This document shows, piece by piece, positions 1-8,875 of a stretch of 64,000 nt of DNA. The translations under genes and the position numbers were made by a program. How positions within the stretch are numbered: position 1 is the first letter of the stretch; each line of letters begins with the position of its first letter. The notes under the pieces were generated by a model. It saw only the letters and a list, made by a program, of their open reading frames with translations. It made no database searches and was not told the DNA's origin. Source of the DNA: Streptomyces sp. ACA25 (lineage in GTDB: Bacteria; Actinomycetota; Actinomycetes; Streptomycetales; Streptomycetaceae); the NCBI RefSeq assembly GCF_028200735.1, contig NZ_JAQKPV010000005.1:124001-188000 (forward strand). The letters are read 5' to 3'.

Positions 1-400
<400 letters not shown>

Positions 401-404
<4 letters not shown>

Positions 405-1351
405 GCGCGTTCGTGCTGCTCACCCTCACCGGACTCGGCCTGGCGGCCCTGTACTTCCTCATCGCGTCCGGACTCGCCCTGATCTTCGGGCTGATGGACG
501 TCCTGAACTTCGCGCACGGCGCCTTCCTCACCGTCTCCGCCTACGCGGCCTGGCGCACCGCCGAGGCGATCGGCGGCATGACCGGACTGCTCGCGGCCGT
601 CGTCACCGGCACCCTCACCGGCCTGCTGCTCGCGGTCGTCGTCGAACGGGTGCTGATCCGGCGGCTGTACGGGCGGGTGAAGGAACAGATCCTGGTGACC
701 GTCGGCCTCTCGCTGGCCATCCCCGCCCTGGTGCAGGCGTACTGGGGGGCCGACTCCCGGCCCTTCCCGGTGCCCGAGGCCCTGGCCGGCACCGTCCCGG
801 TGCTGGGCGCCAGCGTGCCGGTCAACCGCTTCGTCCTGATCGCCGCCGCGGTCGCCGTCCTGATCGGCGTCCAGCTGTTCCTCAGCCGCACCCGGTACGG
901 GCTGATCGTGCGGGCCGGTGTGGAGGACCGGTCGATGGTCACCGCCCTCGGCGTCGACGTCACCAAGGCGTTCACGCTGATCTTCGCTCTGGGCGGCGCC
1001 CTCGCCGGACTCGCCGGCGTGCTGGCCGGCCTCTACTTCGGCTCCCTCTCCCCGCACCAGGGCACCAGCCTGCTGATCTTCGCCTTCGTGGTGGTGATCA
1101 TCGGGGGCATGCACTCCCTCACCGGAGTCGCCCTGTCCGCGCTCGCCGTCGGCCTGGTGCAGCAGTACACCAACTACTACGTGGCCGGCGGCTTCGGTGA
1201 CTTCGCCGTCGTCATCCTGCTGGCCGTCGTCATCCTCGCCCGCCCCGCCCCCGGCCGCCGCAGCCCCGTGCAGTGGCTGCGGGAGCGGACCACCGCGCCG
1301 CGTCCGCCCACCGCCGGGGCCGCCGCACCGTCCACCGGAGGCCAGGCATGA
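401..1351 (+). CDS. livH: Branched-chain amino acid-type ABC transporter permease (LivH family)
   Basis: The 316-residue product is almost entirely hydrophobic, with about eight membrane segments and the LivH-type opening GLALIFGLMDVLNFAHGAF, in which the LNFAHG motif is diagnostic. A central loop holds the ALGVDVTKAF segment (EAA-like contact with the ATPase). The C-terminus ends in a Pro/Ala-rich cytoplasmic tail. The ATG overlaps the stop of the ATPase gene and its own stop overlaps the start of the second permease (ATGA), so translation is probably coupled. The substrate is not evident; this family moves branched-chain amino acids, urea, amides and short organic acids. Confidence 0.92.
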
Positions 1352-2496
1352 CCACCGCCGCCACCCGACCGACCACCGCCCCGCCCACCGGCACGGCACC
1401 CCCCGGCCGACGGCTCCGCCTCACCCCGGGACGGCGCGGCCTGCTCGCCCCGGCCGCCGTCCTGCTGATCCTGCTCCTCCTGCCCTACTCCGCCCTGGAC
1501 ATCCCCGTCCTTCTCGACGGGCCGGTCAACTCCGCCGGCTCGCTGCAACTGTTCGCGCTCTGCCTGGTCTTCGCCGGCTTCGCGCTCAGCTACGATCTGC
1601 TCTTCGGCCGCACCGGCCTGCTGTCCTTCGGCCACGCCCTCTACATCGCCGGCGGCGCGTACGGCACCCAGCTGGCGACCTCCGAACTCGGGCTCGGCCT
1701 GCTCCCCGCCGCGCTGCTCACCCTGGTGGCCGGCAGCGCCGCGGCCTGCCTCCTCGGGGCGATCTCGTTGCGCACCCTGGCGCTGGGCGGCATCGGCTTC
1801 GCCATGGTGACCCTGGCCTTCGCCCAGGCCGGGTCGATCTGGGTGGGGCGCAACCCCGGCGGGCTGACCGGCGGTGAGGAAGGACTGCCGCTGCGGGCCG
1901 AGGCCGTCCCCGACGTGTTCATCGGAGTCAGCAACACGGTGAACCTGTACTGGCTCGCCCTGGCCTACCTGGTCGTCACCGCCGCCGTCGTCTGGACCGC
2001 CGCCGCCTCCCCGGCCGGGAAGGTCTGGCAAGGGCTGCGCGACAACGAGCAGCGGGTGTCGGTGCTGGGCCGGGACCCGTTCCGGCACAAGCTCGCGGTG
2101 TTCGTGCTGGCCTCCTTCCTGGCGCTGCTGGGCGGCATCGTCTACCTCGTCGTCACGGCCGGCATCACCCCGGAGGCCAGCACCGCGGAGTTCACCCTCA
2201 CCCTGCTGGTCATGGTCGTCCTCGGCGGAGCGGGTACCCGCTGGGGCCCGGTGGTCGGCGGCGCGCTGTTCATCTACCTCGACCACCGGCTCACCGCCTT
2301 CGGGGTCTCCGACTTCGTGGACGACCTTCCGGCCTGGCTGGCCGCGCCGCTGTCCGAGCCGCTGGTCGTGCTCGGCATCCTCTTCGTCATCGCGGTGTAC
2401 GTGGCCCCCGGCGGCATCGCCCAGATCGGACGGGCCCTGGGCACCGGCCGCGGCAGCACCGCGGACGCCACCCGCCCGGAAGGAGGGGCCCGGTGA
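1348..2496 (+). CDS. livM: Branched-chain amino acid-type ABC transporter permease (LivM family)
   Basis: This 382-residue permease is the usual partner of LivH. The ATG at 1348, overlapping the livH stop, is preferred over an upstream in-frame start inside livH. After a Pro/Thr-rich head of about 35 residues come roughly nine or ten membrane segments, with the LivM motif YDLLFGRTGLLSFGHALYIA near residue 90 and the cytoplasmic RDNEQRVSVLGRDPFRHKL loop that contacts the ATPases. No periplasmic binding protein or LivG ATPase lies downstream, so those genes are presumably upstream of the window with the livF start. Confidence 0.92.
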   Translation: MTTAATRPTTAPPTGTAPPGRRLRLTPGRRGLLAPAAVLLILLLLPYSALDIPVLLDGPVNSAGSLQLFALCLVFAGFALSYDLLFGRTGLLSFGHALYIAGGAYGTQLATSELGLGLLPAALLTLVAGSAAACLLGAISLRTLALGGIGFAMVTLAFAQAGSIWVGRNPGGLTGGEEGLPLRAEAVPDVFIGVSNTVNLYWLALAYLVVTAAVVWTAAASPAGKVWQGLRDNEQRVSVLGRDPFRHKLAVFVLASFLALLGGIVYLVVTAGITPEASTAEFTLTLLVMVVLGGAGTRWGPVVGGALFIYLDHRLTAFGVSDFVDDLPAWLAAPLSEPLVVLGILFVIAVYVAPGGIAQIGRALGTGRGSTADATRPEGGAR

Positions 2497-3365
2497 GCCG
2501 GCCCGAAGAGCGCGGCGTCCCGGTGGCCGGCGGAGACCTGGCCGTCACCTGCTGGCCGGGGGACCCGGCAGCCGAGCCGGTGATCGCCCTGCACGGCATC
2601 ACCGCCAACAGCCGGACGTTCACCGCCCTGGCCAGGGAGCTGTCCGACCGCCCGGTGTACGCGCCGGACCTGCGTGGCCGGGCCGGGAGCCGGGCGCTGC
2701 CCGGACCGTACGGGCTGACCGCCCATGTCTCCGACGTGCTGGCACTGCACGACCACCTCGCCCCCGGGCGGCAGGTCACCCTGCTCGGCCACTCGATGGG
2801 CGCGTTCGTCGCCGCGCTCGCCGCCTCCCGGCACCCCGGCCGCTACTCCCGCGTGGTGCTCGCCGACGGCGGGCTCGGCTTCCCGGCCCCGCCCGGCACC
2901 GACCTCGACGCACAACTGGAGGCGGTGATCGGCCCGGCCATGCGCCGGCTGTCCCTGACCTTCCCGGACCGCGCCGCGTACCGGGCGTTCTTCCGTGACC
3001 ATCCCGCACTCGCCGCGCACTGGGGGCCCGACATCGAGACCTACGTGGACCACGACCTGACCGGCTCCCCGCCCGCGCTGCGCAGCTCCTGCCTCCTGGA
3101 AGCGGTCCGGGCCGACGGCGCGGACGTGCTCACCGGCCCGGTGACCCCGGGCGCCCTGCGCCGCCTGACGGTGCCCGCCACCCTGCTGTGGGCGGAACGC
3201 GGGCTGCTGAACGAGCCCCAGGGCCTGTACGACGCCGCCCGCGTCGCCGCGGCCGGCCTGGCGGGGACGGCGGTGACGGCGCGGGCCGTGCCGGACACCA
3301 ACCACTACACGATCCTGCTCGCCCCGCACGGTGTGCGGGCCCTGGCGGAAGAGGTGCGGGCATGA
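2493..3365 (+). CDS. Alpha/beta hydrolase
   Basis: The 290-residue cytoplasmic protein has the alpha/beta hydrolase pattern: an HG oxyanion element (ALHGITANSRTF) near residue 35, the nucleophile elbow GHSMG near residue 98, and a catalytic His in DTNHYTILL near the C-terminus. The GTG start overlaps the livM stop and the gene ends in an ATGA overlap with the SDR gene, so it belongs to the transporter operon. It probably hydrolyses an ester, lactone or thioester derived from the imported compound; that is inference from context. Exact substrate unknown. Confidence 0.88.
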   Translation: MSRPEERGVPVAGGDLAVTCWPGDPAAEPVIALHGITANSRTFTALARELSDRPVYAPDLRGRAGSRALPGPYGLTAHVSDVLALHDHLAPGRQVTLLGHSMGAFVAALAASRHPGRYSRVVLADGGLGFPAPPGTDLDAQLEAVIGPAMRRLSLTFPDRAAYRAFFRDHPALAAHWGPDIETYVDHDLTGSPPALRSSCLLEAVRADGADVLTGPVTPGALRRLTVPATLLWAERGLLNEPQGLYDAARVAAAGLAGTAVTARAVPDTNHYTILLAPHGVRALAEEVRA

Positions 3366-4153
3366 GGGGCACCACCCGGCGCGCACCGGCCCCGCACTCC
3401 CTCGACCTCGACGGGCGCACCGCGCTGGTCACCGGCGCGGCCCGCGGCATCGGCCGGGCGTGCGCCCTCCGGCTGGCCGCCGCCGGCGCGAAGGTACGCG
3501 CCGTCGACCGGGACACCGACGGCCTCCGCGCGCTGGCCGCCGAGGCCGGCGGCGGGGCGGTGGAGCCGTACCCGCTGGACCTCACCGACCTGGACGCCGC
3601 CGAGGAGGCCGCCGCGGGCACCGACATCCTGGTCAACAACGCCGGGATCCAGCTGGTCCGGCCGATCGAGGAGTTCCCGCCCGGGGACTTCACCGCCATC
3701 CTCACCCTGATGCTGCACGCCCCGTTCCGCCTCATCCGCGGTGCTCTTCCGCACATGTACGGCCAGGGCTGGGGACGCATCGTCAACATCTCCTCCGTGC
3801 ACGGGGTGCGGGCCTCGGCCTACAAGTCCGCGTACGTCGCCGCCAAGCACGGCCTCGAAGGGCTGTCGAAGGTGGCCGCTCTGGAGGGCGCCGCCCACGG
3901 CGTCACCTCCAACTGCGTGTCCCCCGGCTACGTCCGTACCGCGCTGGTCGAGAAGCAGATCGCCGACCAGGCCGCCGCGCACGGGATCCCCGAGGCACGG
4001 GTGGTCGGCGAGATCCTGCTGGCCGACACCGCGGTCAAGCGGCTCATCGAACCCAGCGAGGTGGCCGAGGCCGTCGGTTACCTGTGCGCCCCGCACTCCT
4101 CGGCGGTCACCGGCACCTCCCTGCTGATGGACGGCGGCTGGACCGCGCACTGA
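3362..4153 (+). CDS. Short-chain dehydrogenase, 3-hydroxybutyrate dehydrogenase-like
   Basis: The 263-residue product is a classical SDR. It has the cofactor motif TGAARGIGR, the NNAG motif, and a Ser-Tyr-Lys active site (ISSVHG followed by YVAAKHG). The long ADTAVKRLIEPSEVAEAVGYL segment and the GGWTAH end are typical of D-3-hydroxybutyrate dehydrogenases, which oxidise 3-hydroxybutyrate to acetoacetate with NAD. The ATG at 3362 overlaps the hydrolase stop; a longer frame upstream runs inside the hydrolase gene and is not used. As last gene of the transporter operon it suggests uptake and oxidation of a hydroxyacid or its ester. Confidence 0.85.
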   Translation: MRGTTRRAPAPHSLDLDGRTALVTGAARGIGRACALRLAAAGAKVRAVDRDTDGLRALAAEAGGGAVEPYPLDLTDLDAAEEAAAGTDILVNNAGIQLVRPIEEFPPGDFTAILTLMLHAPFRLIRGALPHMYGQGWGRIVNISSVHGVRASAYKSAYVAAKHGLEGLSKVAALEGAAHGVTSNCVSPGYVRTALVEKQIADQAAAHGIPEARVVGEILLADTAVKRLIEPSEVAEAVGYLCAPHSSAVTGTSLLMDGGWTAH

Positions 4154-4213
4154 CCCCGGCGCCCGGCCGGTGCCGTCCCGGCTCTGGCGCCACCGCCCCT
4201 CACCGTTGAGTCT

Positions 4214-6205
4214 GTGACCATGCGATCTGATCAGCACCCGGACGAGGGCTCCCCGGAGCGCCCGTCCTCGGAGCGCCCGTACCTGGAGCACCCGTACCTG
4301 GAGCTCCTGGCCCAGGACGCCCCGGCCGCCGCGTACGAGGAGCCGCTGCTGGGCGCCCGTACGGCGGGCGCCCCGGCGGAGCAGCTCGCGGAGCTGGGCC
4401 GGGCCCGGCGGGCCGCCCTGCGGGTACGGGCCGAGCTGGAGGGGCGGCGGCGCCGGGAGGCCGAGCTGACCGCCCTGTTCGAGACGGCGCACGACCTCGC
4501 CGGGCTGCGCGACGTGGACGCGGTGCTGCGCGCCATCGTCCAGCGGGCCCGGTCCCTGCTCGGCACGGAGGTGGCCTATCTGACGCTCACCGACCCCGAC
4601 CGCGGGGACACCTACATGCGGGTCACCGAAGGTTCCGTCTCCGCCCGCTTCCAGCAGCTGAGGCTCGGCATGGGGGAAGGGCTCGGCGGGCTCGTCGCCC
4701 AGACCGCCCGCCCCTACGTCACCGACGACTACCTGCAGGACTCCCGGTTCCGGCACACCGGCACCATCGACACCGGCGTCACCGAGGAGGGGCTCGTCGC
4801 CATCCTCGGGGTACCCCTGCTGCTGGGCCGTGAGGTGATCGGCGTGCTCTACGCCGCGGACCGCCGCGCCCGGTTCTTCGAACGGGAGCAGGTCGCCCTC
4901 CTCGGTTCCTTCGCCGCGCACGCCGCCGTCGCCATCGACACCGCCCGGCTGCTGGCCGAGACCCGTGGCGCACTCGCCGGCCTGGAGGCCGCCAACGCCA
5001 TCATCCGGGACCGCAGCCGGGTCATCGAGCGGGCCGGCGAGGTGCACGACCGGCTCGCCGAGCTGGTGCTGCGCGGCGGCGGGGTGACCGACGTCGCTGC
5101 CGCCCTGGCCGAAGTGCTGGGTGCTGCCGTGGAGTTCACCGGCGTGGGGACGGCCTCCCCGGCGGCCGTGGAGCGCTCCGGGCAGGAAGGCCGGGCGGTC
5201 CGCGACGGCGACACCTGGGTGGCGGCCGTCGCGGCGGGCGGCGAGCTGCTCGGCGCCCTGCTGCTGCACGGCCTGCCCGAGCTCGACCCGGTGGACCAGC
5301 GCACCCTGGAACGCGCCGCCATGGTCACCTCCCTGCTGCTGCTCGCCCGCCGGTCCGCGGGCGAGGCCGAGCAGCGGGTGCGCGGCGAGCTGCTCGACGA
5401 CCTGCTCGACGCCCCCGGCCGTGACCCTCGGCTGCTGCGCGAACGGGCGGCCCGGCTGGGAGCCGACCTGGACGTGCCGCACGTGCTGCTGGCCGCCCGC
5501 CAGGACGGTGCCGGGGACGAGGTGGTCGGGCGGCAGCTGCTGGGATCTGCCGCCGCCCATCTCGCCGCCACCTGGCAGGGACTGGCAGCGGCGCGGGACG
5601 GAGGGGTGGTCCTGCTCATGCCGCTGGGCAGCACCGGCGCCCCGGCTCCCGGGGGCGGGACCGGACACCCTGCCGGGGCAGGCGGTGCGGGCACCCCCGG
5701 CTCACTGGCCCGATGGGCGGCGGCCCAGCTCACCGGCTCGCTCAGCGCACCGGTCACCGTCGGGGCCTCGGCAGTGATGCCGGCCCCCGCCGCGGCTCCT
5801 GCCACGGTCGCCGACGCGTACGCCGAGGCACGGCGCTGCGTGCAGGCCCTGCGGCTGCTCGGCCGCGGGGGAGAGGGCGGCGCCGCCGAGGAGTTCGGAT
5901 TCCTCGGGCTGCTGCTGGCCGACAGCCAGGACGTGGCGGGTTTCGTCCGGCGCACCCTGGGACCGCTGCTCGACTACGACGCCCGGCGCGGCACCGAGCT
6001 GGTGGTCACCGTGGACGCCTTCTTCGCCTGCGGCATGAGCCCGGCCCGGGCCAAGGACGTCCTGCACATTCACGTGAACACCGTCGCGCAGCGGCTGGAC
6101 CGGGTGGGCCGATTGCTCGGTGAGGACTGGCAGTCGCCGTCCCGTGCCCTGGAGATCCAGCTGGCGCTGCGTCTGCACCGGCTCTCCGCCGCGGTCGTCC
6201 GCTGA
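4214..6205 (+). CDS. GAF-domain PucR/CdaR-type transcriptional regulator
   Basis: This 663-residue regulator has a Glu/Pro/Tyr-rich head, a coiled segment around residues 55-85, and a GAF domain at about 85-255 (ARSLLGTEVAYLTLTD through VGLL-type repeats to AAVAIDTARLL). A central CdaR-type linker follows, ending in a C-terminal PucR helix-turn-helix near residues 600-660 (FFACGMSPARAKDVLHIHVN). Such proteins sense small ligands and activate adjacent catabolic or uptake operons. It starts 60 bases after the SDR gene (GTG at 4214; an ATG at 4220 is possible) on the same strand, so it is the obvious candidate regulator of the livFHM-hydrolase-SDR unit. Confidence 0.88.
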   Translation: MTMRSDQHPDEGSPERPSSERPYLEHPYLELLAQDAPAAAYEEPLLGARTAGAPAEQLAELGRARRAALRVRAELEGRRRREAELTALFETAHDLAGLRDVDAVLRAIVQRARSLLGTEVAYLTLTDPDRGDTYMRVTEGSVSARFQQLRLGMGEGLGGLVAQTARPYVTDDYLQDSRFRHTGTIDTGVTEEGLVAILGVPLLLGREVIGVLYAADRRARFFEREQVALLGSFAAHAAVAIDTARLLAETRGALAGLEAANAIIRDRSRVIERAGEVHDRLAELVLRGGGVTDVAAALAEVLGAAVEFTGVGTASPAAVERSGQEGRAVRDGDTWVAAVAAGGELLGALLLHGLPELDPVDQRTLERAAMVTSLLLLARRSAGEAEQRVRGELLDDLLDAPGRDPRLLRERAARLGADLDVPHVLLAARQDGAGDEVVGRQLLGSAAAHLAATWQGLAAARDGGVVLLMPLGSTGAPAPGGGTGHPAGAGGAGTPGSLARWAAAQLTGSLSAPVTVGASAVMPAPAAAPATVADAYAEARRCVQALRLLGRGGEGGAAEEFGFLGLLLADSQDVAGFVRRTLGPLLDYDARRGTELVVTVDAFFACGMSPARAKDVLHIHVNTVAQRLDRVGRLLGEDWQSPSRALEIQLALRLHRLSAAVVR

Positions 6206-6324
6206 CCGCGGAGCGGTCATTTTGCCCACCTCGCCGCAGAGTACGCGGATTGCTCCTGCCTTGGGCGGGAAAGCGGGCGCAAAATACGCAATGAGGCGAT
6301 GTGGTGCAACAGTTCGCGGCGAGG

Positions 6325-6340
6325 TGTGGCGCAGATCACT
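6325..6340 (+). promoter_or_regulatory. Crp-like binding site upstream of the Rpf/SLT hydrolase
   Basis: The bases TGTGG-N6-TCACT match the Crp half-site pattern TGTGA-N6-TCACA at 8 of 10 positions. The site sits about 480 bases upstream of the cell-wall hydrolase start, before the riboswitch leader. Crp control of rpf genes is known in Streptomyces coelicolor and Mycobacterium. Assignment rests on the pattern and context only. Confidence 0.45.
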
Positions 6341-6569
6341 TCTCGCCGGAGTTTCGGGTGCGGTTTCCGGGGGCTCGGTGAGCCGTTCTGCCGACTGCCC
6401 CTGTGGGAAAGCAGCTTGGGGAATCCGCGCATTCCGTCTCTCTCACGCACGGACAAAGATCCAGCGCATACCGTGGCCGGTGCTGCCGAAGCAGCAGTGA
6501 AAGGAAGACCCCCGGCTTTCCGGTGCCTTGTCTTCACCAATGCGTTGTGTTTGTGTGACCTGGCCTTCG

Positions 6570-6795
6570 CACGTCGGCGGAGGCTCCACCGCCGGAACGC
6601 CGAATCCTGCCGCCGGCCGGGTGGAGAAGCACGGCCCCACGGCAGGAGCGGGGAAACCAGGTAACGTGCCGTGCCGCGCGTCGCAGCGGTCCGGCTAGGG
6701 GTGAAGCCAATTCTCAACATGCCTTGCGGCATGGGGACATGGCCGGGCAACTCCCGTCCGAATCCGACAGCTCACCTCGCAGGCGCAGGAGAGGA
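6570..6795 (+). promoter_or_regulatory. ydaO-yuaA (cyclic di-AMP) riboswitch
   Basis: The leader shows the conserved blocks of the ydaO class in order: GGGGAAACCAGGTAAC near 6650, GGGGTGAAGCC near 6699, and the invariant-looking segment GAATCCGACAGCTCACCTCG followed by CAGGCG ending near 6785. The ribosome-binding site (GGAGAGG) and ATG follow within 20 bases, leaving little room between aptamer and start. In Streptomyces this riboswitch commonly precedes rpf and other muralytic enzyme genes and lowers their expression when c-di-AMP is high. The 5' boundary is approximate. The rest of the roughly 600-base leader (from 6206) holds the Crp-like box and no convincing gene. Confidence 0.9.
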
Positions 6796-6804
6796 AGCAC
6801 CCCC

Positions 6805-7887
6805 ATGTCCCGTGGCCGTCACCGGCGCTCGCGCACCCCCTTGATATCCCGTCAATTCTCCCGGCTTTCCGTTGTTCTCACCGCCGGCGGCGCCGGTATC
6901 GCCGCCCCTTTGATCACCGCCGGCAGTGCGCAGGCGGCCACTTCCTCCTCCGTCTGGGACGAGGTCGCCGAATGTGCCTCCGCCGGTGACTGGACCTCCC
7001 GTACGGGCAACGGCTATTACGGAGGACTGCAATTCAAGCAGTCCAGTTGGGAACTGGCGGGCGGCACCGCCTACGCGGCGCGCGCCGACCTGGCCACCAA
7101 GGACGAACAGATCGCCACGGCCGAGAAACTGCTCGCCCTCCAGGGGCCGGCCGCCTGGCCGGGGTGCGGCCCCGCGGCCGGGCTCGGCAAGGCCAGTGGC
7201 GGGGAGAGCGCCGGAGCCGCGGCGCGGGCAGCCTCCGGGGCAGCGGCGTCCGGAGGACAGGCCGGCACCGCGGACCGTTACACCGTCACCAGCGGCGACA
7301 CCCTGCACGGGATCGCCACCGGCCATGACATCGAGGGCGGCTGGGCAGCGGTGTACGAGGCCAACCGGGAGACCGTCGGCGGCAACCCGGACCTCATCTT
7401 CCCCGGCCAGAAGCTCACCCTCGCCACCGCTCAGCCGGGCGGCACCTCCCCGGCCACCGGCAAGCCCTCGGCCACCGGCAAGCCCTCGGCCACCGGCACA
7501 GCGCAGAGCGAGCAGAGCACCGGGACGAAACAGCCCGCGACTCCCCCCGCCGCCGCCCCGTCCTACCCGAACAACCTGGACGGCTGGATCCGCGAAGCCC
7601 TGGACATCATGCGGGCCCACAACATCCCCGGCAGCTACGAGGGCATCCTCCGGAACACCATGCGGGAGTCGAGCGGCAACCCCAACGCCATCAACAACTG
7701 GGACATCAACGCCCAGCGCGGCACGCCCTCCATCGGCCTGCTCCAGGTCATCAAGCCGACCTTCGACGCCTACCACGTCCCCGGCACGAAGAACAGCCAG
7801 TGGGACCCGGTCGCCAACATCGTCGCCGCCTGCAACTACGCGGCCGACCGCTACGGATCGATCGACAACGTCAACGGTCCCTACTGA
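6805..7887 (+). CDS. Secreted cell-wall hydrolase: Rpf-like domain + LysM + SLT transglycosylase domain
   Basis: The 360-residue protein has an N-terminal signal peptide, probably cleaved after AQA (residue 44). A resuscitation-promoting-factor/transglycosylase-like domain follows at about 48-122 (WDEVAECASAGDW, then TGNGYYGGLQF). A LysM peptidoglycan-binding domain lies near 150-205 (YTVTSGDTLHGIA), then a Ser/Thr/Pro linker with three ATGKPS-type repeats, then a C-terminal SLT lysozyme-like domain (RESSGNP, SIGLLQVI). The residue after the Rpf Cys, usually the catalytic Glu (CE), is Ala here, whereas the SLT Glu is present. The start at 6805 has a strong ribosome-binding site directly behind a c-di-AMP riboswitch. 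It acts in the cell wall, in growth or spore germination. Confidence 0.9.
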   Translation: MSRGRHRRSRTPLISRQFSRLSVVLTAGGAGIAAPLITAGSAQAATSSSVWDEVAECASAGDWTSRTGNGYYGGLQFKQSSWELAGGTAYAARADLATKDEQIATAEKLLALQGPAAWPGCGPAAGLGKASGGESAGAAARAASGAAASGGQAGTADRYTVTSGDTLHGIATGHDIEGGWAAVYEANRETVGGNPDLIFPGQKLTLATAQPGGTSPATGKPSATGKPSATGTAQSEQSTGTKQPATPPAAAPSYPNNLDGWIREALDIMRAHNIPGSYEGILRNTMRESSGNPNAINNWDINAQRGTPSIGLLQVIKPTFDAYHVPGTKNSQWDPVANIVAACNYAADRYGSIDNVNGPY

Positions 7888-8004
7888 TCCCCCCGGGACC
7901 CGGAGGGCCACGGGCACCCGCCCCACGGCCCCGCTCCGGCCCGCAGGGACCGCACAGCGGCCCCTGCGGGCCGGGCCCCGCCCACTTCGTTTAGTCTCGG
8001 AACT

Positions 8005-8763
8005 ATGGCCGACGCACCGTACAAGCTGATCCTGCTCCGCCACGGCGAGAGCGAGTGGAACGCGAAGAACCTGTTCACCGGATGGGTGGATGTAGACCTC
8101 ACCGACAAGGGCGAGAAGGAGGCGGTTCGCGGCGGCAACCTGCTGCGCGAAGCCGGACTGCTGCCGCACGTCGTGCACACCTCCGTGCAGAAGCGCGCCA
8201 TCCGCACCGCCAACCTCGCACTGGACGCCGCCGACCGCCCTTGGATCCCCGTGCACCGCGCCTGGCGGCTGAACGAACGGCACTACGGCGCGCTGCAGGG
8301 CAAGGACAAGGCCGCCACCCTCGCCGAGTTCGGCGAGGAGCAGTTCATGACCTGGCGCCGCTCCTACGACAGCCCGCCGCCGGCGATCGCCGACGACGCC
8401 GAGTACTCGCAGATCGACGACCCGCGCTACGCCCACCTCCCCGGCGAGCTGCTCCCGCGCACCGAGTGCCTCAAGGACGTCGTCGTCCGGATGCTGCCCT
8501 ACTGGTACGACAACATCGTCCCCGACCTCCTCGCGGGCCGCACGGTCATGGTCGCCGCGCACGGCAACAGCCTCCGCGCGCTGGTCAAGCACCTCGACGG
8601 AGTCTCCGACCAGGACATCGTGGGCCTCAACATCCCCACCGGCATCCCGCTGCTCTACGAGCTCGACAACCACTACCAGCCGATCACACCCGGCGGCCGC
8701 TACCTCGACCCCCAGGCGGCCGAGGCCGCCATCCAGGCCGTGGCGAACCAGGGCAAGAAGTAG
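8005..8763 (+). CDS. gpmA: 2,3-bisphosphoglycerate-dependent phosphoglycerate mutase
   Basis: The 252-residue enzyme interconverts 3- and 2-phosphoglycerate in glycolysis and gluconeogenesis. The phosphohistidine motif [10 protein letters not shown] lies at residues 9-18, the [13 protein letters not shown] block near residue 90 and the second catalytic His in [10 protein letters not shown] near residue 188, all as in dPGM enzymes of about 250 residues. The gene stands alone: a clear hairpin terminator follows and the next gene is convergent. Confidence 0.97.
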   Translation: MADAPYKLILLRHGESEWNAKNLFTGWVDVDLTDKGEKEAVRGGNLLREAGLLPHVVHTSVQKRAIRTANLALDAADRPWIPVHRAWRLNERHYGALQGKDKAATLAEFGEEQFMTWRRSYDSPPPAIADDAEYSQIDDPRYAHLPGELLPRTECLKDVVVRMLPYWYDNIVPDLLAGRTVMVAAHGNSLRALVKHLDGVSDQDIVGLNIPTGIPLLYELDNHYQPITPGGRYLDPQAAEAAIQAVANQGKK

Positions 8764-8788
8764 CCCCGGCCCTCTCCCCGCCTCCCGA

Positions 8789-8822
8789 GCCCCCTCCTGC
8801 GTCCCGACCGCAGGCAGGGGGC
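8789..8822. terminator. Terminator between gpmA and the histidine kinase
   Basis: A hairpin with arms GCCCCCTCCTGCG and CGCAGGCAGGGGGC pairs over 13 bp with one bulged C and a 7-base loop. It lies between the converging gpmA and histidine-kinase genes, so it may serve both. Confidence 0.7.
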
Positions 8823-8875
8823 CCGGCCGTTCCCGCCCGCGCTCACCGCACGCGGCCCCGGAACCCCACCCGCCG

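Noticed and set aside
3305..5668. 787-residue open frame on the minus strand
   Set aside because: It lies antisense to the SDR and PucR genes, is rich in Gly/Arg/Gln, and has no domain. A by-product of high GC third positions.
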